A stretch of 64,000 bases of DNA. Origin: Roseitranquillus sp963749675. GTDB lineage: Bacteria > Pseudomonadota > Alphaproteobacteria > Rhodobacterales > Rhodobacteraceae. The stretch lies in NCBI GenBank assembly GCA_963749675.1, contig CAVVNT010000004.1, positions 310,001-374,000 of the forward strand, written 5' to 3'. The position numbers and the translations under genes are program-made. The notes beneath the pieces were generated by a model. It worked only from the letters and a program-made list of their open reading frames with translations, was not told the DNA's origin and did not search any database. Numbering within the stretch: the stretch's first letter is position 1; each line of letters begins with the position of its first letter. Positions 54,022 through 62,411 of this stretch are shown one piece after another.

Positions 54022-56860
54022 ATGACCGTCGAGCTCCGCAAGGACCTCTTCGCCGACGAGCGCGACGACAACCTCAAGATCATCGGCAAGGGCGGCCGCC
54101 GGCAGGACATCCTCGGCCACGTCACCGGCCGCTCGCCCTACTACGACGACCACGCCTTCGACGGCCTCCTGCACCTGCGCTGCGTCCGCAGCCCGCACCA
54201 CCACGCCCGCATCCGCCGCATCGACACCACCCCGGCCGAGCGGATGAGGGCGTCGTCCGCGTCCTGACCGGCGCCGACGTCCCGGTGAACCTCAACACCC
54301 TGCTGTCGCTCCTCCAGTTCGGCCGCGACGACGAGCCGCTGCTGTCGGAAAGGAAGGTCTCCTACCGCGGCGAGCCCGTCGCCGCCGTCATCGCCGAGAC
54401 CGAGCGCAGGCGCGCGAAGCCGCGGCGGCGGTCCGCGTCGACTGGGAGCCCCTGCCCCACGTCCTCGACGTCGAGGCCGCGCTCGCCCCCGACGCCCCCG
54501 TCGTCAACGAGACCTATCCCGGCGAACACCTTCGACTACCACGACCGCTACGACCATCAGAAGCTGCGCTTCGGCGACGTCGAGGCCGCGATGCGCGACG
54601 CCGCACACGTCGTCGAGGGCCGCTACACGATGTCCCCGATCGAGCAGGCCCCGATCGAGCCCTGCGGCGCCATCGCCGCGCCCGAGACCAACGACCGCTA
54701 GGTCTGCTACACCTCGACCCAGGCGCTGTTCTTCTCGCTCGGCACCGCGGCCAAGCTCCTCGACACCTCGTCGGGGCGGCTGCACTTCATCGGCGGCACG
54801 GTCGGCGGCGGCTTCGGCGGCAAGGTCGACAGCTTGCACGAACCGCTGGCCATCCTCGGCGCGATGACCACGGGCCGGCCCGTCCGCTACGGCTTCGATC
54901 GCGCGGAGGAAATGCAGGTCGGCGCCCCCCGCGGCGCCGAGGTCTGGCACCTGACCGACGCCGTCGGCGCCGACGGCCGCATCCTCGGCCGCCGCTTCCG
55001 CGGCTACTTCGATGCCGGCGCCTACACCCGCCTCTCCAGCTACGCGGTGCAGAAGGGCGTCGGCCACGTCCCCGGTCCCTACACGATCCCGAACGTCTCG
55101 GCCGACGTCTATTGCGTCTTCACCAACCGCACCCCGGCGACGGCGATGCGCGGCTTCGGCATCACCGGCGTCGACTGGGCGATCGAGCGGCACATGGACC
55201 GCGTCGCCCGCGCCGTCGGCATGGACCCGCTCGAGTTCCGGCTGCTCAACGCCTACCGCGACGGCGACATGACGGCCCACCGCCGCGTCGCGAAGAACTG
55301 CGCCCTGATCGAATGCGCCCAGGTCGCGGCGGAAAAGGCTGGCTGGCCCCTCTCCGCCGAGGCCAGCGCCCTCTCCAGCCTCACCGGCGGCGGCGGCCCT
55401 CGCGGCGAACTCCCCGCCCGTACCGCCACCGACCAGCACGGCCGCATCGGCGAGCGTCGCCGCGGCGCCACCCCGCGCGGCGGCACGTCCGCCGGCTCTG
55501 GCCCCTGCCGCGCCGAAGAGCGGGTGCCGCCGACCGGCCTCGCGCCCCGGCCTCCCACGAGGCCCGCCGCGCCCCAGCGCCGCCGCCCGGCACGGCCCGC
55601 CGAACCGCCGCGTCCAGAGCCTCGACCCGCGCCCGAGAGGAGCACCGCTCCCCATCGCAAGCCCGAGCCATCACGGCAGCCGAGCGTCCGCGGGGGCGCC
55701 GAGCCGCCGCGCCCCGAGCCGAGGCCGGAACCACCATCTTCCAAGCCCGGCAGCGACCGGCCCTACCAGCACGACGAGCCGTTCACCCGCGGCGTCTGGC
55801 GCCCCGGCGGCCCGCCCCGCGGCACGAGGAGGCGGTAGATGGCGATCCACTAGGGGCGCGGCTGCGCCACCATCAACTACCCGATCGGCATGAACCTCGG
55901 CGGCGACCCCAGCCAGGCGCTGGTGCACTCCAACCCCGACGGCAAGTTCATGGTCGCGCTCTCGGCCATCGACCTCGGCCAGGGCATGAAGTCCGTCGCC
56001 CGCCAGGTTGCGGCCGAGACCCTCGGCGTCCCGCTCGAGGACGTCCACGTCGACGCCGCCGACAGCGACACGGGGCCCCACGACATGGGCTCCTTCGCCT
56101 CGCGCGGCACCCACCGCGTCGGCAACGCTGTGATCCAGGCCGCGCGCGAGGCCCGCTCGGTGATGCTCGAGGCGGCTGCGGAGGAGCTCGAGGTCGACCC
56201 GCGCGACCTCGACACCGACCGCGAGGGCAACATCCATGTCCGCGGCGCCCCCTCGCGCTCGATCACCACGATGGCGGCGGCGCAGGCGGCGCAGTTCAAG
56301 CAGGGCCGCACCATCGCCGGCCGCGGCATCTTCCTGATCCCGCTCTCCGGCGTCGACCCCGAGACCGGCCAGATGACCCCGGTCTCGACCTTCGCCCATG
56401 CCTGCGTCATCGCCGAGGTCGAGGTCGACGACGAGACCGGCGAGGTCCGCGTCGAGAAGTTGACCTCGGCCTACGAGGTCGGCCGCGCCCTCAACCCCCG
56501 CCTCGTCGAGCAGCAACTCGTCGGCGGCGCCTGGATGGGCACCTCGCACGCACTCTGGGAGACGACCGAACCGTACTATCCGACCGCGCCCATGCGCCGG
56601 AAGACTTCAACGCCTACCTCATGCGCGGCCCCGGCGACATCGCCCCGCACGACATCGCCATCCTCGAACGCCCGGCCGAGGACGGCCCCTACGGCGGAAA
56701 GAGCCCGGGCGAGATGTGCGCCAACCCGGTCCTCCCCGCCATTGCCAACGCCGTCTACGACGCTGTCGGCGTCGACATCGACGACCTGCCGATCACGCCC
56801 GAAAAGGTCCTCCGCGCCCTCCGCCCGCACGGCGGCCCCCGCCCCGGAGGCCGCGCATGA
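54022..56860 (+). pseudogene. Molybdopterin-binding large subunit of a xanthine-dehydrogenase-family hydroxylase (CoxL-like)
   Basis: Catalytic subunit. It reads KGGRRQDILGHVTGRSPYYD, VRSPHHHARI, FIGGTVGGGFGGKVDSLHEP (Mo-cofactor loop), TPATAMRGFGITGVDWAIER, INYPIGMNLGGDPSQALVHS, DLGQGMKSVARQVAAE, and GGKSPGEMCANPVLPAIANA (catalytic glutamate region). The CO-dehydrogenase loop VAYRCSFR is absent; the site reads TAMRGFGI, so CO is not the likely substrate. A Pro/Arg-rich linker of about 150 residues splits the protein in the middle (55380-55840). Frameshifts lie near 54243, 54410, 54525, and 56590. In-frame TAG codons lie at 54700-54702, 55837-55839, and 55850-55852. Confidence 0.82.
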
Positions 56861-56901
56861 CCCGCCTCCACCGGCGCTACGCCGGGGCAAGAAGCGCCCG
56901 C

Positions 56902-57031
56902 GGCTTTCATACAGGCTTGCTAGCCTGGAGAGCAGTCGGCCCGCGCCAACAGGCGCGGCCCACGCAGCAGGCGTGCGCGCACCGCGCGCTCAATTCCGGC
57001 GGCAAAGACCGCCGCGCGGCGCAGCCGCGCC
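56902..57031 (+). repeat. Multi-hairpin intergenic repeat, copy 2
   Basis: Second copy of the element at 52093-52214, sharing TTTCATA, CTTGCTA, and CCTGGAGAGCAGTCGG, then a series of hairpins. The last hairpin is GCGCGGC (57014-57020) with GCCGCGC (57024-57030); its stem is the same as in copy 1 while the loop changed from AAG to GCA. It lies between the L subunit gene and moxR. Confidence 0.75.
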
Positions 57032-57046
57032 CGAGAGCGCCGCCAG

Positions 57047-57928
57047 ATGACCGTCCGCCGAATCATCGACGGCATCGACGGCCCCGACTCGCTCGCCGCC
57101 GCACTCCGCGACGCGCAGTACCTCGCCGACCCCGGCCTCGCCACCGCGTCCTACCTCGCCCTCGCCCTCGGCAAGCCGCTCCTGCTCGAGGGCGCGCCCG
57201 GCGTCGGCAAGACCGAGGCCGCCAAGGCCATCGCCTCCGCGCTAGGCCGCCGCCTGATCCGCCTGCAGTGCTACGAGGAGATTGACGCCCCCGCCGCGCT
57301 CTACGAGTGGAACTACCCGCGCCAGATGCTCGCCATCCGCCAGGCGGGTGAGGTTTACGTCAACATCTACGAGGATCGATACCTGATCGCTCGCCCGCTG
57401 CTCGAGGCGCTGCAGGCCGGCGACGCCGCCGCCCTGCTCATTGACGAGATCGACCGCGCCGACCCCGAGTTCGAGGCGTTCCTGCTCGAGTTCCTGTCCG
57501 ACTTCCAGATCTCCATCCCCGAGCGCGGCGCCGTCGCCGCCACCGGCCGCCCGGCGGTGATCCTGACCTCGAACCGCACTCGCGACCTGCACGAGGCGCT
57601 GCGCCGCCGCTGCGTCTACCACTGGATCGACTACCCCGACGGCCCCCGCGAGGCCGAGATCGTGATGATGCGCGCCTCCTCCGTCGCCCGCGCCACCGCC
57701 GACGCCGTCGTCGCCGCCGTCTCGGGCCCCCGCGCCGAGCCGCTGGCCAACCCCCCCCGGCGTCGCCGAGACAGTGGAATGGGCCGAGGCCGCGACGCTC
57801 CTTCATACCGGAGGAGCGGCCTGGCCGGAGGCGTTCCGCCGCTCGATGGGCGTCGCGCTCAAGGATCACGACGACGCGGCCTTCCTCGGCGAGCGGGTCG
57901 AAACTACCTGCCCGGGGGCGCGGCATGA
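57047..57928 (+). CDS. MoxR-type AAA+ ATPase with a compensated frameshift
   Basis: Chaperone-like ATPase that works with a VWA protein to insert cofactors into or activate enzymes (CoxD is the CO-dehydrogenase example). Walker A is GAPGVGKTEAAKAIA at about residue 48, Walker B LLIDEIDRADPEFEAFLLEF, and sensor 1 VILTSNRTRDLHEALRRR. At 57752-57759 a run of eight C shifts the frame; the expected sequence GVAETVEWAEAATLLHTGGA is then found in the next frame until about 57905, where a missing base restores the frame to LPGGAA and TGA. The gene is open throughout but about 48 residues near the C-terminus are scrambled. Confidence 0.82.
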   Translation: MTVRRIIDGIDGPDSLAAALRDAQYLADPGLATASYLALALGKPLLLEGAPGVGKTEAAKAIASALGRRLIRLQCYEEIDAPAALYEWNYPRQMLAIRQAGEVYVNIYEDRYLIARPLLEALQAGDAAALLIDEIDRADPEFEAFLLEFLSDFQISIPERGAVAATGRPAVILTSNRTRDLHEALRRRCVYHWIDYPDGPREAEIVMMRASSVARATADAVVAAVSGPRAEPLANPPRRRRDSGMGRGRDAPSYRRSGLAGGVPPLDGRRAQGSRRRGLPRRAGRNYLPGGAA

Positions 57929-58680
57929 GCGCGGTGCCGGAGGGCGCGGCCCCCCTCGTCGCATTTGGCGCGCGCCTGCGCGCCGCGGGCTTTTCTGTCG
58001 CCCCCGACCAGACGGTGACGTTCCTGCAATCCGTGGAACTCCCCGGTCCCCGCTCGATGAGCGACCTCCACGCCGCCGCGCGCGCCTCCTTCGCGCCTCC
58101 GCCCGACCAGCGCCCGCTCTTCGACGCCGTCTTCCGCGCCCACTTCCTCGGCCAGTCCCTCGGCCAGTCCCTCGCCGCCCCGGCGGCGGAGGGTACGGAG
58201 GAGACAGTCGTTCACGAGCCCGAGCCCGGCGCCATGGAGCCTCCCGAGGCGGACGACCTCGACACCTCGGGCGGCGAGGCCACCGGCGTCGAGGCGCTGT
58301 CGGTCCGCGGCCTCGACGCGCTGTCCGAGGCCGAAACGCTGCGCCGTTTCGCCCGCGCCGCCCCGGCGCGACTGCCGACGCGGCGCTCCCGCCGCCGCCG
58401 GCTCGACAACCGCGGCGACCGCATCTCCATGCGCCAGGCGCTCCGCCGCGCGGTCGCCCGCGACGGCGAGGTGATGGAGCTGCCCCGCCTCGCCCGCGAG
58501 ATGCGACAGCGGCGCATCCTGCTTCTGGTCGACATCTCCGGCTCGATGAAGGCGCAGACCGACGCCATCCTCCGCCTCGCCCACGCCCTGACTAGGGCCG
58601 CCGACGGGGTTGAGACCTTCACCATCGGCACCCGCCTCACCCGCGTCACCCGCGCGCCGACAGCGGTGCGCCGGCCCATG
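57925..58680 (+). pseudogene. CoxE-type VWA protein, 3' part deleted
   Basis: Partner of the MoxR ATPase, overlapping its stop (ATGA). It has an N-terminal helical part (PLVAFGARLRAAGFSVAPDQ), an acidic middle, and the start of the VWA domain with the MIDAS motif LLLVDISGSMKAQTDAIL, then FTIGTRLTRVTRA. Right after this, at about 58680, the sequence passes directly into the middle of a cysteine hydrolase. The last 130 or so residues of the VWA domain are lost, so the metal site is incomplete. Confidence 0.83.
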
Positions 58681-58689
58681 CGAGGTCGC

Positions 58690-59200
58690 AGAACGTGGTC
58701 GAGAACGCCCGCCGCCTCGCCGCCGCCTGCCGCCGCGTCGGCATCCCGCTGATCCACGTCTGGTTTGTCTGCGAGCCAGGGCACCCGTCGATGCTCGCCA
58801 ACGCGCCGCTGTTCAAGGGGCTGGTCGCGTCGAACGCGCTGGTGCGCGGCACTGGGGGGCGCAACCGGTGCCGGCGCTCACCCCCGAGCCCGGCGACCTC
58901 GTGGTCGAGAAGATGACGATGAGCGCGTGGGAAAGCTCACGGCTAGAGACCTACATGCGCGGCGCCGGCATCGACACGCTGCTCAATTGCGGCGCCTGGA
59001 CCAACATGCCGGTCGAGCACACCGCCCGCACCGGCGCCGACAAGGGCTTCCGCGTGATCGTACCCCAGGATTGCTGCTCGACGATGAACCCGGCCTGGCA
59101 CGCGGCATCCATCGACTACGCGATGCAGAACATTGCGACCGTGACAAGCAGCGACAGGATTCTCGCCGCGATGCCCCCGGGTGCTCCGCCGCGCGAGTGA
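58690..59200 (+). pseudogene. Isochorismatase-like cysteine hydrolase, 5' part deleted
   Basis: Begins mid-protein with NVVENARRLAAACRRVGIPL and IHVWFVCEPGHPSML. After a frameshift near 58855 it continues with EPGDLVVEKMTMSAWESSRL (catalytic lysine), IDTLLNCGAWTNMPVEHTAR (catalytic cysteine), and VIVPQDCCSTMNPAWHAASI, to TGA at 59198-59200. The N-terminal aspartate of the D-K-C triad lay in the deleted part. The family includes N-carbamoylsarcosine and ureidoacrylate amidases; the substrate here is unknown. Confidence 0.8.
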
Positions 59201-59372
59201 GCGACGACGCGATCGTCTGCTGCCCGCGCGTCCCGATGTGCTGAGCCGGCCCGTGCTTCACGTCTCCAGACGATGCGCGCGGCAATCAGCCGCCAGCTCG
59301 GATCGACGCGGATGCAAAAGCCGGCACTCTCGAAGAGCGCGTCGGCGCCCCTCCTCTTCGGTGACGTCAGCC

Positions 59373-60914
59373 TCAGCGCAGCGCCGGCCGTGCGCACTGA
59401 TCCGTCGCGAGCCCGGCGATCATGGCCCGGGCCGCGGCAAGGGTCTCCTCGAGGGGGCCACCAGCGTCGATCCGGCGCCAGTCGATGCGGTCCACGGGAC
59501 GCGCGAGCTGCTGCCCGACGACCCGCGCGTCGGCGTCCGAGGCGTCGCCGCGTCGCGCGGTCACACGTGCGACGAGGATGTCGGGGGCGGCCTCGAGCCA
59601 CAGGCCGAGGAACGGGTGCGGTCCGGCTGCGGATGCGGATGCGTCGCGCTCGGCCTCGGTCAGGTGGGTGGCGTCGAGAAGAACGGCATGGCCGGCCGCC
59701 AGTGCCTCGGCGGCCCTGCGGCGCAGCACCTCGTAGACGCGGGCGGTGGTCGCGGCGTCGTAGGCCGTGTCCGGCAGCCGATCGAGCGGGCGGACGCCCA
59801 GCATCGCCTTGCGCTCGAGGTCGCTGCGCAGGTGGACGGCGCCGGGGGCGGGGCCGATGCCGGGGGCGAGGAGCCGGCCGAGCGTGGTCTTGCCGCTGCC
59901 CGAGAGGCCGCCGATGGCGATAAGGCAGGAAGCCGGCGGCGACAGATAACCCAGCGCGGCGTCGAGATAGGCGCGTGCATCCGCGCTGTGCTCGCCACCG
60001 GTGGCGACGTCGGTCTGGACGTCGACCATGGCGCGGATCGCCGCGCGGACCGACAGGAAGAGCGGCAGGGCGGCGAGCCCGCCAAGGTTTCCCGGGGCGG
60101 CGCGCAGGTAGCTGTTTAGCACGAGGTTCGCGGCGCGCTTCAGGCCGCGGTGTTCGAGGTCCATGAGCAGGAAGGCGAGGTCGTAGAGGACGTCGCAGGT
60201 GCCGAGGCGCTCGTCGAACTCGAGCGCGTCGAACGGCGTCGGACGGCCGTCGATCATCACGAGGTTGCGCAGGTGCAGGTCGCCGTGGCAGCGGCGGACA
60301 CGGCCTTCGGCGCCGCGCCGGCGCAGGAGCGGAGCGGCTCCGTCGTGGGTCGAACGGACGGCCGCGGTGAACCGGGCGATGCGCTCGACGCCGAGGGCCC
60401 CTGTCATCCCGGCGAACACGCGGTCGAGTTCGTCGAGGATCTCGGCGATGAGGTCGGCGCCCTCGTCGGGGCGCGTCGGAGCGGCGGCATGATAGCGGGC
60501 GACCTCCTCGCCCAGGCGGTCGGCGAGGGCGTCGTCGATGCGCCCGTCTTCGGCCATGACCTCGAGCTCGGCCTCGCGCGGGAAACGGGACATCCGTAGC
60601 ACCCATTCGACCGGCGCGCCGTCGCCTTCCCACGCGAGGGTGTCGTCGGCCTTGCGGGTGATCGGGACGACGTCGCGGTAGAGCTCCGGCGCGGCGGGCC
60701 GGTTGAGCTCGAACTCGCGGCGGATCAGGTCGCGCCGCTTCTCCATCGTCGAGAGATCCATGTAGTCGTAGCGGACGGCGCGCTTGATCTTCACGGCCCG
60801 GTCGTCGGCGAGGAAGACGTGGGCGCCGTGGGTGTCGATCCGCTCCACCGGCGCCGCGCCGTCGTGCCCGGCGGGAGAGGCGAGAAACGCCAGGACCTCG
60901 GACTGGTCGTCCAT
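59373..60914 (-). CDS. Fusion of an aminoglycoside-phosphotransferase-like kinase and a P-loop kinase
   Basis: A 513-residue protein, intact. Residues 1-330 are an APH-like kinase domain with RRCHGDLHLRNLVMIDGRPT (catalytic HGD.H..N) and FDALEFDERLGTCDVLYDLA. Residues 340-505 are a P-loop kinase similar to zeta toxin or gluconate kinase: LIAIGGLSGSGKTTLGRLLA and AVLLDATHLTEAERD. Such fusions are widespread in proteobacteria; no substrate is established. It starts one base after the stop of the zinc alcohol dehydrogenase gene, so the two form an operon. Confidence 0.9.
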   Translation of the reverse strand: MDDQSEVLAFLASPAGHDGAAPVERIDTHGAHVFLADDRAVKIKRAVRYDYMDLSTMEKRRDLIRREFELNRPAAPELYRDVVPITRKADDTLAWEGDGAPVEWVLRMSRFPREAELEVMAEDGRIDDALADRLGEEVARYHAAAPTRPDEGADLIAEILDELDRVFAGMTGALGVERIARFTAAVRSTHDGAAPLLRRRGAEGRVRRCHGDLHLRNLVMIDGRPTPFDALEFDERLGTCDVLYDLAFLLMDLEHRGLKRAANLVLNSYLRAAPGNLGGLAALPLFLSVRAAIRAMVDVQTDVATGGEHSADARAYLDAALGYLSPPASCLIAIGGLSGSGKTTLGRLLAPGIGPAPGAVHLRSDLERKAMLGVRPLDRLPDTAYDAATTARVYEVLRRRAAEALAAGHAVLLDATHLTEAERDASASAAGPHPFLGLWLEAAPDILVARVTARRGDASDADARVVGQQLARPVDRIDWRRIDAGGPLEETLAAARAMIAGLATDQCARPALR

Positions 60915-60915
60915 C

Positions 60916-61896
60916 TCAGGGCACCAGCACCGCGGCGCCCTGCAGGCGGCCGGCGCGCAGATCGTCGAGGGCGGCGTTGGCCTCGGCCAACGGGTAGCGG
61001 ACGGTCTCGGTCCGAACCCCGGCCGCGGTTGCGAGCGGCAGGAACGCGTCGCCGTCGGCGCGGGTCAGATTGGCGACCGAGCGGATCTGCCGCTCCTCCC
61101 AAAGGTCGGCGTAGGGGAAGGACGGGATGTCGCTCATGTGGATGCCGCCGCAGATCACGCTTCCGCCCTTGCGCACCGCGCGTAGCGCAGCGGGGACGAG
61201 CGGCCCGACCGGGGCGAAAATGATGGCGGCGTCGAGCGGCGCGGGCGGCGCGGCGTCGGACGGTCCGGCCCAGACCGCGCCGAGGCGGCGCGCGAAGTCC
61301 TGCGCGGCTGTGTCGCCGGGGCTGGTGAAGGCGTAGACCTGCTTGCCCTGCCAGACGGCGATCTGGCAGAGGATGTGCGCCGCCGCCCCGAAGCCGTAGA
61401 GCCCGAGCCGCGCCTCGGGCTCGGCCATCGCGTAGCTGCGAAAGCCGATCAGCCCGGCGCAGAGCAGCGGCGACAGCGCCACCGGGTCGCCGTCGTCCGG
61501 CAGTTCGAAGCAGTAGGCGGCGTCGGCGATGCAGGCCTCGGCAAAGCCGCCATTGCGGGTGTAGCCGGTGAACAGCGGCGCGTCGCAGAGGTTCTCCTGC
61601 CCGCGTTCGCAGTACGGGCAGGCGCCGCAGGTATGGCCGAGCCATGGGACGCCGACGCGCTGGCCCGGTTGGATCGTGACGCCGGGGCCGGCGCGGACGA
61701 TGCGGCCGACGATCTCGTGGCCGGGGACGAGCGGCAGCGTGGGGTGCGTGAGCTCGCCATCGACGACGTGGAGGTCGGTGCGGCAGACGCCGCAGGCCTC
61801 GATCGCGATCTCGACCTCGCCAGGGCCGGGAGGCGGCAGCTCGATCTCCGTCGGCTGCAGCCGTTGACCAGGCTGGTGGAGGACCATTGCCTTCAT
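60916..61896 (-). CDS. Zinc-dependent alcohol dehydrogenase
   Basis: A 326-residue medium-chain dehydrogenase. Catalytic zinc ligands: cysteine in EACGVCRTDLHVVDGEL and histidine-glutamate in PLVPGHEIVG. Structural zinc cysteines: CGACPYCERGQENLC. The cofactor-binding glycines are in GLYGFGAAAHI, a slightly unusual GFGAAA pattern also found in related AdhA-type enzymes. The ATG at 61896 is chosen over a start 15 codons upstream. First gene of a two-gene operon with the kinase fusion. Confidence 0.92.
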   Translation of the reverse strand: MKAMVLHQPGQRLQPTEIELPPPGPGEVEIAIEACGVCRTDLHVVDGELTHPTLPLVPGHEIVGRIVRAGPGVTIQPGQRVGVPWLGHTCGACPYCERGQENLCDAPLFTGYTRNGGFAEACIADAAYCFELPDDGDPVALSPLLCAGLIGFRSYAMAEPEARLGLYGFGAAAHILCQIAVWQGKQVYAFTSPGDTAAQDFARRLGAVWAGPSDAAPPAPLDAAIIFAPVGPLVPAALRAVRKGGSVICGGIHMSDIPSFPYADLWEERQIRSVANLTRADGDAFLPLATAAGVRTETVRYPLAEANAALDDLRAGRLQGAAVLVP

Positions 61897-62411
61897 GGCG
61901 GTGCCTCTCGTGCTGTCATGCAGTCTCAACCTATGCAGCACAGGGCCGGCTTGCGAAGGTCTTCGCGATTTCCAAACGAGTTTTTGGCGGAAAGGCGGCG
62001 ACCTGCTCGGACGTTCGCTGGATCAGGCGAAGGTCAGAACCGCGATACTTCGTCGGAAAAATCGCGCTGTTTGACGCGCTGATCGCTGGTTCATTTCTTC
62101 TGTCGGGGAGGGCCGGCGGCGATGATGGGACCGAGACAGGAAGCGCAGGGTACGCTCTGCTACGATGCCAATGAAATCGCCGTCTGCCATCCTCTGCGGG
62201 CGCTTGCGTTGCCACCGCCTTTTCCGAAGCGGCCATTGCCCGACGAGGGCCGTGGCCGATGCCTCGTCCGTCGGTGAGACCGGTTCCGGACCTTCCTCGA
62301 GCCCTTGCTGTTGCAAGGCTCGTGGAGGAGCCGGAATGGATCACTGTCCATCATTTTGCGTTCTGCCCCACAGGTCACTCACCTGCGTGGCCGGCAGACG
62401 GAGGTGAGACA
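61897..62411. other. Divergent intergenic region
   Basis: 515 bases between the alcohol dehydrogenase and the YihY-type gene. Open frames on both strands lack recognisable protein sequence. The only clear element is the Shine-Dalgarno GGAGGTGA just before the ATG at 62412. Confidence 0.35.

Noticed and set aside
52271..56860. Cox-type subunits taken as an aerobic CO dehydrogenase
   Set aside because: The VAYRCSFR loop with the copper-binding cysteine is absent from the large subunit, so only the xanthine-dehydrogenase-family assignment is supported.
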